Below, one piece after another: positions 9,065-17,856 of a DNA stretch of 53,415 nt. The notes under the pieces are model-generated. The model worked only from the letters and a program-made list of their open reading frames with translations, was not told the DNA's origin and did not search any database. The translations under genes were made by a program, and so were the position numbers. The stretch is from positions 53,211 to 106,625 of the forward strand of contig CAMYKY010000006.1 in the NCBI GenBank assembly GCA_947259165.1. The letters run 5' to 3'. The first letter of the stretch is position 1. Each line of letters opens with the position of its first letter. This DNA comes from an uncultured Acidobacteriota bacterium. Lineage in GTDB: Bacteria; Acidobacteriota; Vicinamibacteria; Marinacidobacterales; SMYC01.

Positions 9065-10288
9065 TCAAAACACGGCGTCTTTGAGCTTGAAGGTTTCTAC
9101 GAGCTCCGAGCTCGCCTGCTTGCCGGTGACGCGCTGCGCCACGTGCTCCCCAATCATCGGGCCATGCTTGAACCCGTGGCCGGAGCCGCCTCCGACGATC
9201 CACGCGTTGTCGAGCTCCGGGTGTTGGTCGACGATGAAGTGACGATCGACGCTGTCGGCGCGAGGGCTCACGCGCGTCTCGAGGAGGGGCTGTCCCGCTA
9301 GCGGTGGGAATGCGGAGTCGACGAACTCGTGGGCTTTGCGGATTTCCTCCGCGGTCACGGTGCGGTCGCCGGTATCCGGATCGAGCGGTCCTGAATCCCA
9401 GTACGGCCCAATCTTGAGACCTTTGCCACGGATGTTGGGGAAGCCGTACACGCCCTGGATCGTGAACGTGGGACAGTTCGGGAAAGAGAGCCGGTCGTCG
9501 TCATCGGGTGTTCCCATGAAAAACAGCGTTCGTCGATTCAAGCGGAGCTTGTTTCCCAGAATCTCGGGAAACATTTTTGGATGCCACGGTCCGCACGCAA
9601 ACACGAAGCTTTGCGCCGACACCGTCCGGCCGTTCGACAACGTAACTTCCTGAAGCCGTCCGCCAGCGCGCCGACCCGGCATCGCCTTGGCCGTGATGAG
9701 CTCGCCGCCCTTCCTCTCGAAGTCGGCTGCCACCGCGAGGCACGCTTCACGGCACAGCAAGACGCCGGTGCTCGGCGTGTAGAAGCCGTACTCCGCGCCG
9801 TCGTGATGAAACTGCGGGTACCGACGCGCGAGCTCATCCGGGGGAATAACTTCGTTCGGCACGCCGAGCCGGTCGAGCACCGTTTTCGTGACCTGCATCG
9901 ACGGCCGCGAGCCGAACGTGATCTGCCCGGTCTGGAAAAGGAGACGTTTTCCCCACTCTCGTTGTCTCTCCTTCCACCGCTCGAGCGCCTGGATCGCCCA
10001 TCGGCTGTAGAGCTCCCGAGTACCGTAGGAGGCCCGGATCTGTCGCGTCTCCCCGGCAGAGCTCGACCGAGCGTTGCCGGGTCCGTGAGCGTCGATGAGC
10101 GTCACCGACAGACCCATCTCCCGAAGATAGAGCGCTGTCCATCCACCGAACGCTCCGGCGCCGATGACGGCGACTTCCGGGACCTCGTCTTGGGCACGCA
10201 AAGAGAGCGCCGGCAAAACACCAAGGGCACCGAGATTCTTGCCCGCTATCTCGAGAAACGACCGACGATCGAGTTTGCTCAAACCCAA
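9065..10288 (-). CDS. FAD-dependent oxidoreductase, DAO/sarcosine-oxidase type, Tat-exported
   Basis: A 407-residue flavoprotein of the D-amino-acid/sarcosine oxidase family. The N-terminus carries a twin-arginine-like signal (DRRSFLEIAGK, residues 7-17) followed by a hydrophobic stretch. The Rossmann motif VIGAGAFGGWTALYL (about 41-55) is followed by SAGETRQIRASYG, typical of the sarcosine oxidase/N-methyltryptophan oxidase subgroup. The C-terminal FAD-contact segment WIVGGGSGHGFKHGP is intact. It probably oxidises an N-methyl or secondary amine in the periplasm, transferring electrons to oxygen or another acceptor. The substrate is unknown. It is a single gene, convergent with the sulfatase remnant. 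Confidence 0.86.
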   Translation of the reverse strand: MGLSKLDRRSFLEIAGKNLGALGVLPALSLRAQDEVPEVAVIGAGAFGGWTALYLREMGLSVTLIDAHGPGNARSSSAGETRQIRASYGTRELYSRWAIQALERWKERQREWGKRLLFQTGQITFGSRPSMQVTKTVLDRLGVPNEVIPPDELARRYPQFHHDGAEYGFYTPSTGVLLCREACLAVAADFERKGGELITAKAMPGRRAGGRLQEVTLSNGRTVSAQSFVFACGPWHPKMFPEILGNKLRLNRRTLFFMGTPDDDDRLSFPNCPTFTIQGVYGFPNIRGKGLKIGPYWDSGPLDPDTGDRTVTAEEIRKAHEFVDSAFPPLAGQPLLETRVSPRADSVDRHFIVDQHPELDNAWIVGGGSGHGFKHGPMIGEHVAQRVTGKQASSELVETFKLKDAVF

Positions 10289-10393
10289 CGCCTCCAGAAG
10301 ATGTTCTTGGGAAAATACCCAGTATCTTTTACATGTCGCCCGATTCTATTCTTGAAGGGTCCCCGAAGCGAGGGTTGCGTAGCTCTGATGACG

Positions 10394-11242
10394 TCAACGC
10401 TCCAGGATCTCGGTCACGCTGGCATCGATGCCGGCGCAGATCGATTCGAGGTCGAGGTGGTCGTCCTCCCGGCCGAAAGGACGTTCGACATAGTGCGCGA
10501 TACCCTCGGCAGCGACGACGAAGTAGGCGACGACTATCATGAGCGGGATGGTGAAGACACCCGAGTCGCCTACCAACGACCACGGAAGATACAACAGGTA
10601 GAGGACGAGCGCGTGCCGCGAAAGGCTCGGGAAAGATTGCGACATCAGCGTGTTGTTGATCTTCTCACACCCACCCGCAACCTCGAGAAACTCGCGCGCT
10701 TCTTGATCCAGCAGCCAGAGATCCGAGTCGGAGACCCTCTTGGTAGAACGCCAAGCAGCGAAAACACCGTAGAGTTGTTCGACGACGTACCCGGGTACGT
10801 GTTTCGGATTGTCCTCGGCGTTGTCGAACCCTGGAACGTTTTGCAACACCGCGTCACCGCGTAGATGATCTTTCAACGCCTGGCTGTATCCGGCGATGAG
10901 CGATGTGAGCCTGCGGCGTTCCATTCCATCGGGCTCGGCAAGCACCTTCGCCTTGATCGCGAGATTGCGACTCACATTCACCAGTTTTCCCCACAAGGAT
11001 CGCGCCTCCCACCAGCGCTCGTAGGCTCGGTTGATACGGAACATGAGAAACAGTCCCAGGATGAGTCCGATGACGGCATCGACGGTGGAAGCGGGATCGA
11101 AGCGCTCGACCCAAGGCGTCGTGCCCATCAAAACTGGCAGGACGCTGTAGGCGCCGGCGACCAGGGCCCAGTACCACACCCGACTCAGCGCGGCGGTGAA
11201 GCCGACCTTTTGTGCAACGGGTGAGCCTCTACCGAGCACCAT
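10394..11242 (-). CDS. Bestrophin family anion channel
   Basis: A 282-residue membrane protein of the bestrophin/UPF0187 family, which in bacteria forms pentameric ion channels in the inner membrane. Hydrophobic segments occur near the N-terminus (VWYWALVAGAYSVLPVLM, VIGLILGLFLMFR). The conserved RINRAYERWWEARSLWG follows the second segment, and the C-terminal half carries further hydrophobic stretches (LYLLYLPWSLVGDSGVF and a following segment). The C-terminal region PFGREDDHLDLE is the usual family ending. The neighbours give no functional clue. Its 5' end faces the TPP riboswitch region. Confidence 0.9.
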   Translation of the reverse strand: MVLGRGSPVAQKVGFTAALSRVWYWALVAGAYSVLPVLMGTTPWVERFDPASTVDAVIGLILGLFLMFRINRAYERWWEARSLWGKLVNVSRNLAIKAKVLAEPDGMERRRLTSLIAGYSQALKDHLRGDAVLQNVPGFDNAEDNPKHVPGYVVEQLYGVFAAWRSTKRVSDSDLWLLDQEAREFLEVAGGCEKINNTLMSQSFPSLSRHALVLYLLYLPWSLVGDSGVFTIPLMIVVAYFVVAAEGIAHYVERPFGREDDHLDLESICAGIDASVTEILER

Positions 11243-11376
11243 CGCAGGACGATATCACGGGCGTCACCCCGTGCTGAACGGTCCAACGCGGGTCGGGACG
11301 ACCGGCAATACTTCCAAGCTCGGTGACTCCTGCTTGACTTCCCGAGAAGAAAGCGCGAGTCTAGCAGTCGACAAGA

Positions 11377-11452
11377 CGCCTAGGGGTGGCCCGCTCGGCC
11401 TGAGAGTAAACCCTCGGAACCTGATCCGGTTGATACCGGCGTAGGAAACGGC
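11377..11452 (+). promoter_or_regulatory. TPP riboswitch (THI element)
   Basis: The conserved parts of the thiamine-pyrophosphate aptamer can be read directly: TAGGGGTG (11381-11388), CTGAGAG (11400-11406), then CCTGATCCGGTTGATACCGG and GCGTAGGAAACGG. It lies about 90 bases upstream of the TonB-receptor start, on the same strand. It is expected to switch off the operon when TPP is plentiful. The boundaries are approximate. Confidence 0.94.
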
Positions 11453-11458
11453 AGCTGG

Positions 11459-11480
11459 CTCTTCCAGTACTTCGGAAGAG
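11459..11480 (+). promoter_or_regulatory. Hairpin downstream of the TPP aptamer (possible expression platform)
   Basis: A perfect 7-bp stem, CTCTTCC (11459-11465) with GGAAGAG (11474-11480), has an 8-base loop. It starts seven bases after the aptamer. It is not followed by a T-run, so it is not a classical terminator. It may belong to the expression platform or a pause site. The ribosome-binding site TAGGAG lies further on at 11526-11531. Confidence 0.55.
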
Positions 11481-11539
11481 AAGCAGCGAGTGCCCGTTAA
11501 TCAACGAGTCGGCCATCTCCAGCTTTAGGAGACGTGACG

Positions 11540-13918
11540 ATGTTCGAGATCACAATCCCCATCCCGTTTCCTACTTTCCGAGACCGCTCAGTGGATCTTC
11601 TGCTAGTAATAATGATGCTGGTTGCGATGAGCCCACCGCACGCCGCCGCGCAGGCGCCGATTCGAGTGCAGGGCGTCGTTGTTGCCCCCACCGGGGAGCC
11701 CGTGGGGGCGGCCCGCATCGAAACGGATGTTATGAACGGGTCGGACCCTGTCAGCACCGACGAGACCGGACACTTCCAACTTTCGCTCCCGCCGGGCGAG
11801 TGGGAGCTGCGCGTCTCACACCCTGCTTATCGATTGCTTCGCCACCGCGTGAGCGTCGCGGCTCCAGGTCTCGAGCTCGAGCTCCGGCTCGAATGGGTCA
11901 CATCGGTCGAGGAGTCGGTTACCGTCATCGGGATTCGAGCCGGAGAGGACGTCCCGGTGACCAAGCGCAACATCGACCGCGAGGAGATTGAGAAACTCAG
12001 CTACGGACAGGACGTTCCCGAGCTCCTGGAGCACACGCCGTCGATGAACTGGTACTCGGACTCGGGTACCGGGTCCAACTATTCGTACTTCACCATGCGC
12101 GGGATCCAGCAAACCCGCATCAGCATGACTCTCGATGGCGCGCCGCTCAACGATCCCGCGGAACACGCTCTGTTTTTCAACAATTTCCACGATTTCCTCA
12201 GCACTATCGACAGTATCCAGATTCAACGCGGCGTGGGCACGTCGTCTGTCGGCGCACCCGCGTACGGGGGCTCGGTGAACTTCGCCAGCTCGGCGCCTGC
12301 CCGTGACCCTCGGGGCGACGCTCGGCTGGTGCTGGGCTCGTATAACACCGCCCGCGCTTCGCTCGGGTACGAGTCGGGCCTTTTCGACAATGGGCTCTTC
12401 GTCTCCGGACGGTTCTCCTACGCCAATACGGATGGCTATCGTGAGCGCTCCGGCTCCGAGCATCACACGTTCTTTTTGAACACGGGTTGGCAGGGGGAGC
12501 GATCGTCCTTAACGTTGGTCGCGTTCTCGGGACAGGAGAAATCTCAGCTGGCTTATCTCGCCGTGGATCCGGACACCTTGAGCGAGAACCGGCGCTTCAA
12601 TCCGCTCACCGAAGAAGACCGCGACAATTTTGGACAAGACTTCGCGCAGCTCAAATACCTGCGAGAGCTCGGCAGTGAGACGTTTTTGACGGCGTCGTTG
12701 TACTACAACGGCGCCGATGGTTGGTTTCAGCTCTGGGACGACCCAGTCGCACAAAACGATCTGCTGCGATTCGGTATCGACCAGGGATTTTTCGGCAGTA
12801 TGGTCACCGTGAGCACGCGCGCCGACAACGTGTCGGCTACTTTCGGAGTCCACTACAACGACTTCAGCGGCGATCATTTTCTCGACAGCGACGCCGGGGG
12901 TCGCGTCTACAACAACACCGGTTTCAAGGAGACAGCGAACGCCTTCGCCAAGGCAGAATACCAGCTCGGACAGACGATCCTCTTCGGAGACCTCCACTGG
13001 CGCTGGGCAGGCTTCTCGTACGAAGGGGATGTTGCTCTTGGCTCGGTCGACTGGAATTTCCTCGACCCCAAGATCGGCATACGACAAATGCTTTCGCCGG
13101 GGTTGAGTGTTTACGGCTCGATCGGAAGGGCGCAGCGCGAACCGGGGCGCCTCGATCTTCTACTGGGCGAGGATAATGCCACCGTTGCGCATGACCTCGA
13201 AGCGGTGAAACCCGAATCAGTGGTCAATCTCGAAGCGGGCGTGAGTTTCAACACGCCCAAACTGGCGCTTTCAGCCAATGTCTACTTGATGGAGTTCCGA
13301 AATGAGATCGCCTTGACCGGCGAGTTGTCCGAAGTCGGCCTACCCCTACGGCGCAACGTCGACCGCTCGTACCGGCGCGGCGTCGAGCTCGATCTCAAGT
13401 GGATGCCAGTGCGGAACTGGTCCGTGATGCATAGCCTAAATCTGAGCCGCAACCGTATCCAGGAATGGACTCAGTTCTACGATGTCTTCGACGACCAAGA
13501 AGCCTGGATAGGGAGTGAGCCGATCACTTACCAAAATGTGCAGCCACTTCTGACACCGGAGGTCTTGCTCAATCTTGGCGTCGAGTGGTCGAACCGCAAC
13601 ACCAGCGCGAGCGTCATGGGCCGCTACGTAGCCGCCTCGCAGCTCGACAACACCGGACTCTCTGAGTTCCGAACGCCGTCGTTCACCAACTTGGACCTGC
13701 GGGCCTCACAGAGGCTGGGTCGTTGGTTCGAGGCAGTCGACACACAGGTCACGCTGTTCGTCAATAACCTGGTCGACAACCGCGATCAGCTGCCCAGCGG
13801 CTATAGCTATCAGTTTCTCGTTCGCGACGGCAGCGGAACGGACCAGCTCGACGGCATCCCTTTTTACTACCCCTTGGCGACTCGCAACGTCATCGTTTCG
13901 CTGGAGGTCGGCTTCTGA
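11540..13918 (+). CDS. TonB-dependent outer-membrane receptor under TPP control (predicted thiamine uptake)
   Basis: A 792-residue outer-membrane receptor. I chose ATG 11540 because TAGGAG at 11526-11531 is 8 bases upstream; the GTG at 11534 is too close. The order is signal peptide (hydrophobic LLLVIMMLVAMSP, then AAA|Q), a carboxypeptidase-regulatory-like beta domain (about 40-115, VQGVVVAPTGEPVGAARIET), a plug domain (about 130-250, YFTMRGIQQTRISMTLDGAP) and a 22-strand-type barrel ending in a hydrophobic/aromatic C-terminus (VIVSLEVGF). The TPP riboswitch and downstream pnuT make thiamine, or a thiamine precursor, the likely ligand. Its stop overlaps the pnuT start. Confidence 0.9.
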   Translation: MFEITIPIPFPTFRDRSVDLLLVIMMLVAMSPPHAAAQAPIRVQGVVVAPTGEPVGAARIETDVMNGSDPVSTDETGHFQLSLPPGEWELRVSHPAYRLLRHRVSVAAPGLELELRLEWVTSVEESVTVIGIRAGEDVPVTKRNIDREEIEKLSYGQDVPELLEHTPSMNWYSDSGTGSNYSYFTMRGIQQTRISMTLDGAPLNDPAEHALFFNNFHDFLSTIDSIQIQRGVGTSSVGAPAYGGSVNFASSAPARDPRGDARLVLGSYNTARASLGYESGLFDNGLFVSGRFSYANTDGYRERSGSEHHTFFLNTGWQGERSSLTLVAFSGQEKSQLAYLAVDPDTLSENRRFNPLTEEDRDNFGQDFAQLKYLRELGSETFLTASLYYNGADGWFQLWDDPVAQNDLLRFGIDQGFFGSMVTVSTRADNVSATFGVHYNDFSGDHFLDSDAGGRVYNNTGFKETANAFAKAEYQLGQTILFGDLHWRWAGFSYEGDVALGSVDWNFLDPKIGIRQMLSPGLSVYGSIGRAQREPGRLDLLLGEDNATVAHDLEAVKPESVVNLEAGVSFNTPKLALSANVYLMEFRNEIALTGELSEVGLPLRRNVDRSYRRGVELDLKWMPVRNWSVMHSLNLSRNRIQEWTQFYDVFDDQEAWIGSEPITYQNVQPLLTPEVLLNLGVEWSNRNTSASVMGRYVAASQLDNTGLSEFRTPSFTNLDLRASQRLGRWFEAVDTQVTLFVNNLVDNRDQLPSGYSYQFLVRDGSGTDQLDGIPFYYPLATRNVIVSLEVGF

Positions 13919-14502
13919 GTCTGCTCGAGGTGGCCGCGGTGGTTGTCACCCTGCTGGCCGTCTATCTGACGACGCGACAGATCATCTGGTGCTGGCCGCT
14001 CGCGATGGTCAGCGTGACGCTTTACGCCATCGTCTTCTACGGCGCCCGGTTGTACGCCGATATGGGACTCCAGGGACTGTACTTGGGTCTCGCCGTCTAC
14101 GGATGGTGGGCGTGGTTGCGCGGCGGTGAGGATCACGGCGAGCTCGAAGTTTCGCGAACGTCAACCCGGACGCGCGGCTTGCTCGTCCTGGTCGCCGCAC
14201 TCGGCGGGATCGCTCTCGGACAGACGCTAGCGCGTTTGACCAACGCTTCGCTTCCGTTCATGGATTCGATGCTCACCGCATTCAGCGTCGCCGCCCAGTG
14301 GATGCAGACTCGAAAGCTGCTCGAGTGCTGGCTCGTGTGGCTCGTCGTCGACGTTTGCTACGTGGGCATGTTCTTGTACAAGGGGCTCTACCTCACGGCC
14401 GGACTCTACGCGGTGTTTCTCGTCCTCGCGGTGATGGGCTTTGCCGAGTGGCGGCGCTCGGTGAAAACCGACCCATTGCCGGCACCCGTGTTGGCCCCAT
14501 GA
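13915..14502 (+). CDS. pnuT: PnuC-family thiamine permease (PnuT-type), CTG start
   Basis: A 195-residue inner-membrane permease of the PnuC/PnuT family, with seven or so hydrophobic segments and family motifs RQIIWCWPLAMVSVTLYA and ECWLVWLVVDVCYVGMF. PnuC-type proteins carry unphosphorylated vitamins that are trapped by a kinase. I place the start at CTG 13915: GGAGG (13903-13907) is 7 bases upstream, and the resulting N-terminus xSLLEVAAVV matches the family's usual start. The next candidate, GTG 13930, would cut off SLLE. The CTG overlaps the receptor's TGA stop. The TPP riboswitch points to thiamine as substrate. The gene ends in an ATGA overlap with the kinase gene. Confidence 0.86.
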   Translation: MSLLEVAAVVVTLLAVYLTTRQIIWCWPLAMVSVTLYAIVFYGARLYADMGLQGLYLGLAVYGWWAWLRGGEDHGELEVSRTSTRTRGLLVLVAALGGIALGQTLARLTNASLPFMDSMLTAFSVAAQWMQTRKLLECWLVWLVVDVCYVGMFLYKGLYLTAGLYAVFLVLAVMGFAEWRRSVKTDPLPAPVLAP

Positions 14503-15023
14503 TTCGTGTCGTGGTTACCGGCTCGGAATGTACGGGCAAGACAACGCTTGCGAGAGCGCTCGCCGCACACTACCAGACCGTGTGCGTGCCCGAGTTCGCA
14601 CGCCAGTTCGTAATCGACAAAGGCGCTGCGCCCGACTACGCGGATGTCGAAGCGATCGCCCGGGGCCAAATCGCGATCGAAGACGAGGGAGCCGACGACG
14701 CTTCACGGGTATTGATTCAGGATACCGACCTTCTCAGCACCATTGTCTATAGCCACCACTACTACGACACCCTCCCCGATTGGATCGAGGAGGCGTTCGG
14801 GAAACGCGCTGCCGCCCTCTACCTTCTTGCCGACATTGACATCCCCTGGGTCCCCGACGAGGGGCAACGCGATCGCGGGGACCGGCGTCAAGAGTTGCAC
14901 GAGCTCTTTCGGCGCTTTTTGCTCGATCGTCGCCTGACATTCGTCGAGATCCGTGGCTCACAGGACGAGCGGTCGGGCGCGGCCAGGGCTGTGATCGACC
15001 GGCTGATCGAGGAAATGCCATGA
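14499..15023 (+). CDS. NadR-like P-loop kinase (AAA_28), predicted thiamine-trapping kinase
   Basis: A 174-residue P-loop protein resembling the kinase domain of NadR. Walker A GSECTGKTT lies at residues 8-16. Further family-like segments are VPEFARQF, QDTDLLSTIVYSHHYY and IPWVPDEGQRDRGDRR. In NadR the domain phosphorylates nicotinamide riboside entering through PnuC. Here it sits in a TPP-riboswitch operon behind PnuT, so phosphorylation of incoming thiamine is the natural prediction. This is inference from context. ATG 14499 overlaps the pnuT stop by four bases. Reading upstream within pnuT is not needed. Confidence 0.85.
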   Translation: MIRVVVTGSECTGKTTLARALAAHYQTVCVPEFARQFVIDKGAAPDYADVEAIARGQIAIEDEGADDASRVLIQDTDLLSTIVYSHHYYDTLPDWIEEAFGKRAAALYLLADIDIPWVPDEGQRDRGDRRQELHELFRRFLLDRRLTFVEIRGSQDERSGAARAVIDRLIEEMP

Positions 15024-15112
15024 GAGATCGAAATTCCGCATTTGTTCGGGGCGCGGTCTAGAATAGGTCGCCGCGGCGTCAGCAGCGCGGGAAGACTTTT
15101 TGGAGGACATCC

Positions 15113-17584
15113 ATGGATCTACAGCAAACCTTTTTCCGGCGACTCGCCGTTGTCGTTGTACTCATCGCGGCTTTCATGCCGCTCGACCCGGCGCAGAGCC
15201 AGACGCCTCCACCCATCGTCCAGCCTGGCGCTCCCGGTGAGACCAGCCGTCGCATCTCCGCCGAGGACGCCTCCAATTTGGCTGGCATCAAGTTCGGCGA
15301 AGCCGACGTGAAGTTCATGCAAGGCATGATCTCCCACCATGCCCAGGCGCTCGAGATGACCGAGCTGCTCGTGACTCGAAGCGATCGCGATGTCATGCAC
15401 CAACTCGCACAGCGGATCGAGATCTCCCAGGCAGACGAGATCAAGATGATGCAGGAATGGCTGCGCTCGCGCGGCCAGGAAGTCACTGAAGTCGACGCAC
15501 ACCACGCGCACGGCGCGATGCTGATGCCGGGCATGCTGAGCATCGACGAAATGGACCAGCTCGAGAAAGCGCAAGGGGTTGCCTTCGATCGACTGTTCCT
15601 CGAGCTCATGGTCATGCACCACCGAGGCGCGTTGACCATGGTCGAAGGTCTCCTCGCTCAACGCGGTGCCGCCCAGGACTCTCAGCTCTTTGCGTTCACC
15701 TCCGATATCACCGCCGATCAGAGCATGGAGATCGACCGTATGGACTCGATGCTCGCGGGCCTGTCGACCGATCCACGAGTCGATCTCAAGGCTGGCTTCC
15801 GTGATGCTGGCGAAGCCATTCTGAATCTCAAACGGGTGGCGACGCTCCCCAAACCGGACGGTTTTTTCGATCCCTATGTGCCTGCCGGCGAGCCCATGTC
15901 TCCCGAGGCCGAGGAGGAGGATGCCCCCGCGGAGACGGTCGAGGACGAGGACGAGGACGAGCCCGATGCGGAGAAAGAGGCAGCAGAGACACCAGCGTTT
16001 AGGCCCGGCATCTTGAACTTCGCGAACACAGACCTCGCTTTTGCCGGAGACGTTCTATTCGAAGGCAACTACCACGGGTTCAATTCGTACAACGTCGAGG
16101 ATCCACTGACACCGCAGCTTCTCGGCTCGGTGGTATGTCCCGGAGGCCAAGGCGATATTTCGGTCATCGGGAACCTCGTGATCATGTCGGTGGAGCAAAC
16201 ACGCGGACGGCTCGACTGCGGCCTTCAGGGAGTCGCGGAGCCGGCCAGCGACGAGCGTTTCCGCGGCGTCCGGATTTTCGATATCAGTGACATGCGGATG
16301 CCGAAACAAGTCGCCGCGGTCCAAACGTGCCGCGGGTCGCATACGCACACTCTCGTGTCCGACCCGGATGACGAAGGTAACGTCTATATCTACGGTTCCG
16401 GCACGAGCTCGGTGCGCCCTGGAGAGGAGATGGCCGAATGCTCGGACGCGACTCCGGGCGAAGATCCGAACACGGCGTTGTTCAGCATCGACGTTATCCG
16501 AATTCCACTCGCGAAACCGGAGGAGGCGCGCCTCGTTGGCCGACCGCGCATTTTCGCGGACCCCGACTCCGGCGCCGTCGCCGGCTTGTGGAAAGGAGGC
16601 GACCACGGACCAGGAACGCAAAAGACGTCCGAGACCAACCAATGCCACGACATCACCGTGTATCCCGAGATCGGCCTTGCCGCGGGGGCGTGCTCCGGAA
16701 ACGGCATCCTTCTCGATATCTCCGACCCGGAGAATCCGGTCCGACTCGATCAGGTCATCGACCCGGGCTTCGCCTACTGGCATTCCGCGACATTTAATAA
16801 TGATGGAACCAAAGTGATCTTCACCGATGAGTGGGGCGGCGGCGGCCGACCCCGCTGTCGCGCCTCCGATCCCAAGCAGTGGGGAGCTGACGCGATTTTC
16901 GACATCGTCGGTCGCAAGATGAAGTTCCGAGGCTACTTCAAGATGCCGGCACCACAGACCGAACAGGAGAACTGCGTCGCGCACAACGGCTCGCTCGTAC
17001 CCGTTCCCGGGCGCGACATCATGGTTCAGGCCTGGTATCAAGGCGGCATCTCGGTGTTCGATTTCACCGATTCCTCGAACCCGGTCGAGATCGCTTATTT
17101 CGACCGCGGTCCGGTCGACGCGGAGAAGTTGATGCTCGCAGGCTATTGGTCGGCTTACTGGTACGACGGCTATATCTACGGCACTGAGATCGCGCGCGGT
17201 CTCGACGTGTTCGAGCTTTTACCGAGCGAGTACTTGTCACAAAACGAGATCGACGCCGCGTCGCTGGTCTCCCCCGACGTTGTCAACGTTCAACAACAAC
17301 GGCGCATCGACTGGCCAGCGGACCCTGCCGTGGTGCGGGCATACCTCGACCAGCTCGCGCGCGACAACGCGCTCCCAACGGAGCGAGCCGAAGCGTTGAC
17401 GTCCGCGCTCGAAAGCGCCGATGAGCTCCAGGCGGCCGATTCGAGGAACAGCACTGTGGCGGACCGACTCGATGGCTTGGCAAGCGAAATCGAGCGAGAC
17501 CACACCGGCAACAGCGAACGCGACCGAGCTCGACTCCAAGGGCTCACGACGGCGGTCACGAATCTAGCCGACAGCTTGCGCTGA
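15113..17584 (+). CDS. Secreted DUF305 + LVIVD-repeat fusion protein
   Basis: An 823-residue predicted secreted protein. A signal peptide (LAVVVVLIAAFMPLD) precedes a DUF305 region (about 55-215) with the signatures FMQGMISHHAQALEMT and LELMVMHHRGALTMVE, whose His/Met pairs suggest metal or copper-type binding. An acidic linker (about 262-295) follows. The C-terminal two thirds are LVIVD-type beta-propeller repeats (for example GDISVIGNLVIMSVEQ and GISVFDFTDSSNPVEIAYF). The last 100 residues are charged and helical. The function is unknown. DUF305 and LVIVD proteins are usually separate, so the fusion is notable. The start ATG 15113 has AGGA a few bases upstream. Confidence 0.85.
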   Translation: MDLQQTFFRRLAVVVVLIAAFMPLDPAQSQTPPPIVQPGAPGETSRRISAEDASNLAGIKFGEADVKFMQGMISHHAQALEMTELLVTRSDRDVMHQLAQRIEISQADEIKMMQEWLRSRGQEVTEVDAHHAHGAMLMPGMLSIDEMDQLEKAQGVAFDRLFLELMVMHHRGALTMVEGLLAQRGAAQDSQLFAFTSDITADQSMEIDRMDSMLAGLSTDPRVDLKAGFRDAGEAILNLKRVATLPKPDGFFDPYVPAGEPMSPEAEEEDAPAETVEDEDEDEPDAEKEAAETPAFRPGILNFANTDLAFAGDVLFEGNYHGFNSYNVEDPLTPQLLGSVVCPGGQGDISVIGNLVIMSVEQTRGRLDCGLQGVAEPASDERFRGVRIFDISDMRMPKQVAAVQTCRGSHTHTLVSDPDDEGNVYIYGSGTSSVRPGEEMAECSDATPGEDPNTALFSIDVIRIPLAKPEEARLVGRPRIFADPDSGAVAGLWKGGDHGPGTQKTSETNQCHDITVYPEIGLAAGACSGNGILLDISDPENPVRLDQVIDPGFAYWHSATFNNDGTKVIFTDEWGGGGRPRCRASDPKQWGADAIFDIVGRKMKFRGYFKMPAPQTEQENCVAHNGSLVPVPGRDIMVQAWYQGGISVFDFTDSSNPVEIAYFDRGPVDAEKLMLAGYWSAYWYDGYIYGTEIARGLDVFELLPSEYLSQNEIDAASLVSPDVVNVQQQRRIDWPADPAVVRAYLDQLARDNALPTERAEALTSALESADELQAADSRNSTVADRLDGLASEIERDHTGNSERDRARLQGLTTAVTNLADSLR

Positions 17585-17856
17585 GCCTGAACGGCGTCAG
17601 CGGAGTTGTCCGGCATCTCATCAAACTCAACTCGAGCGTCGCGCAACCCACGAGCGGCAGGCTGGAAAGACCTTCATCCACAACAAGCCGCTCGCCTGAT
17701 TCTGCCTGATAGCAACCGTGGTGGCGCGGTGTCCACGTTCTCAAACCCGAACACGATATTCTAATAGTGATCGTACGGCGTCCCTCAAAGGGCCTTTTGT
17801 GTCGATCCCACGGATCCGAAAACACGGAACCACCGCAAACGGAAAGGGCAAGAGTC

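Noticed and set aside
9581..10864. Plus-strand open frame of 427 codons
   Set aside because: It runs antisense across two recognised genes (the DAO-type oxidoreductase and bestrophin) and matches no protein pattern.
11459..11480. Intrinsic terminator after the TPP aptamer
   Set aside because: The stem is good but no T-run follows, so I list it only as a possible expression-platform hairpin.
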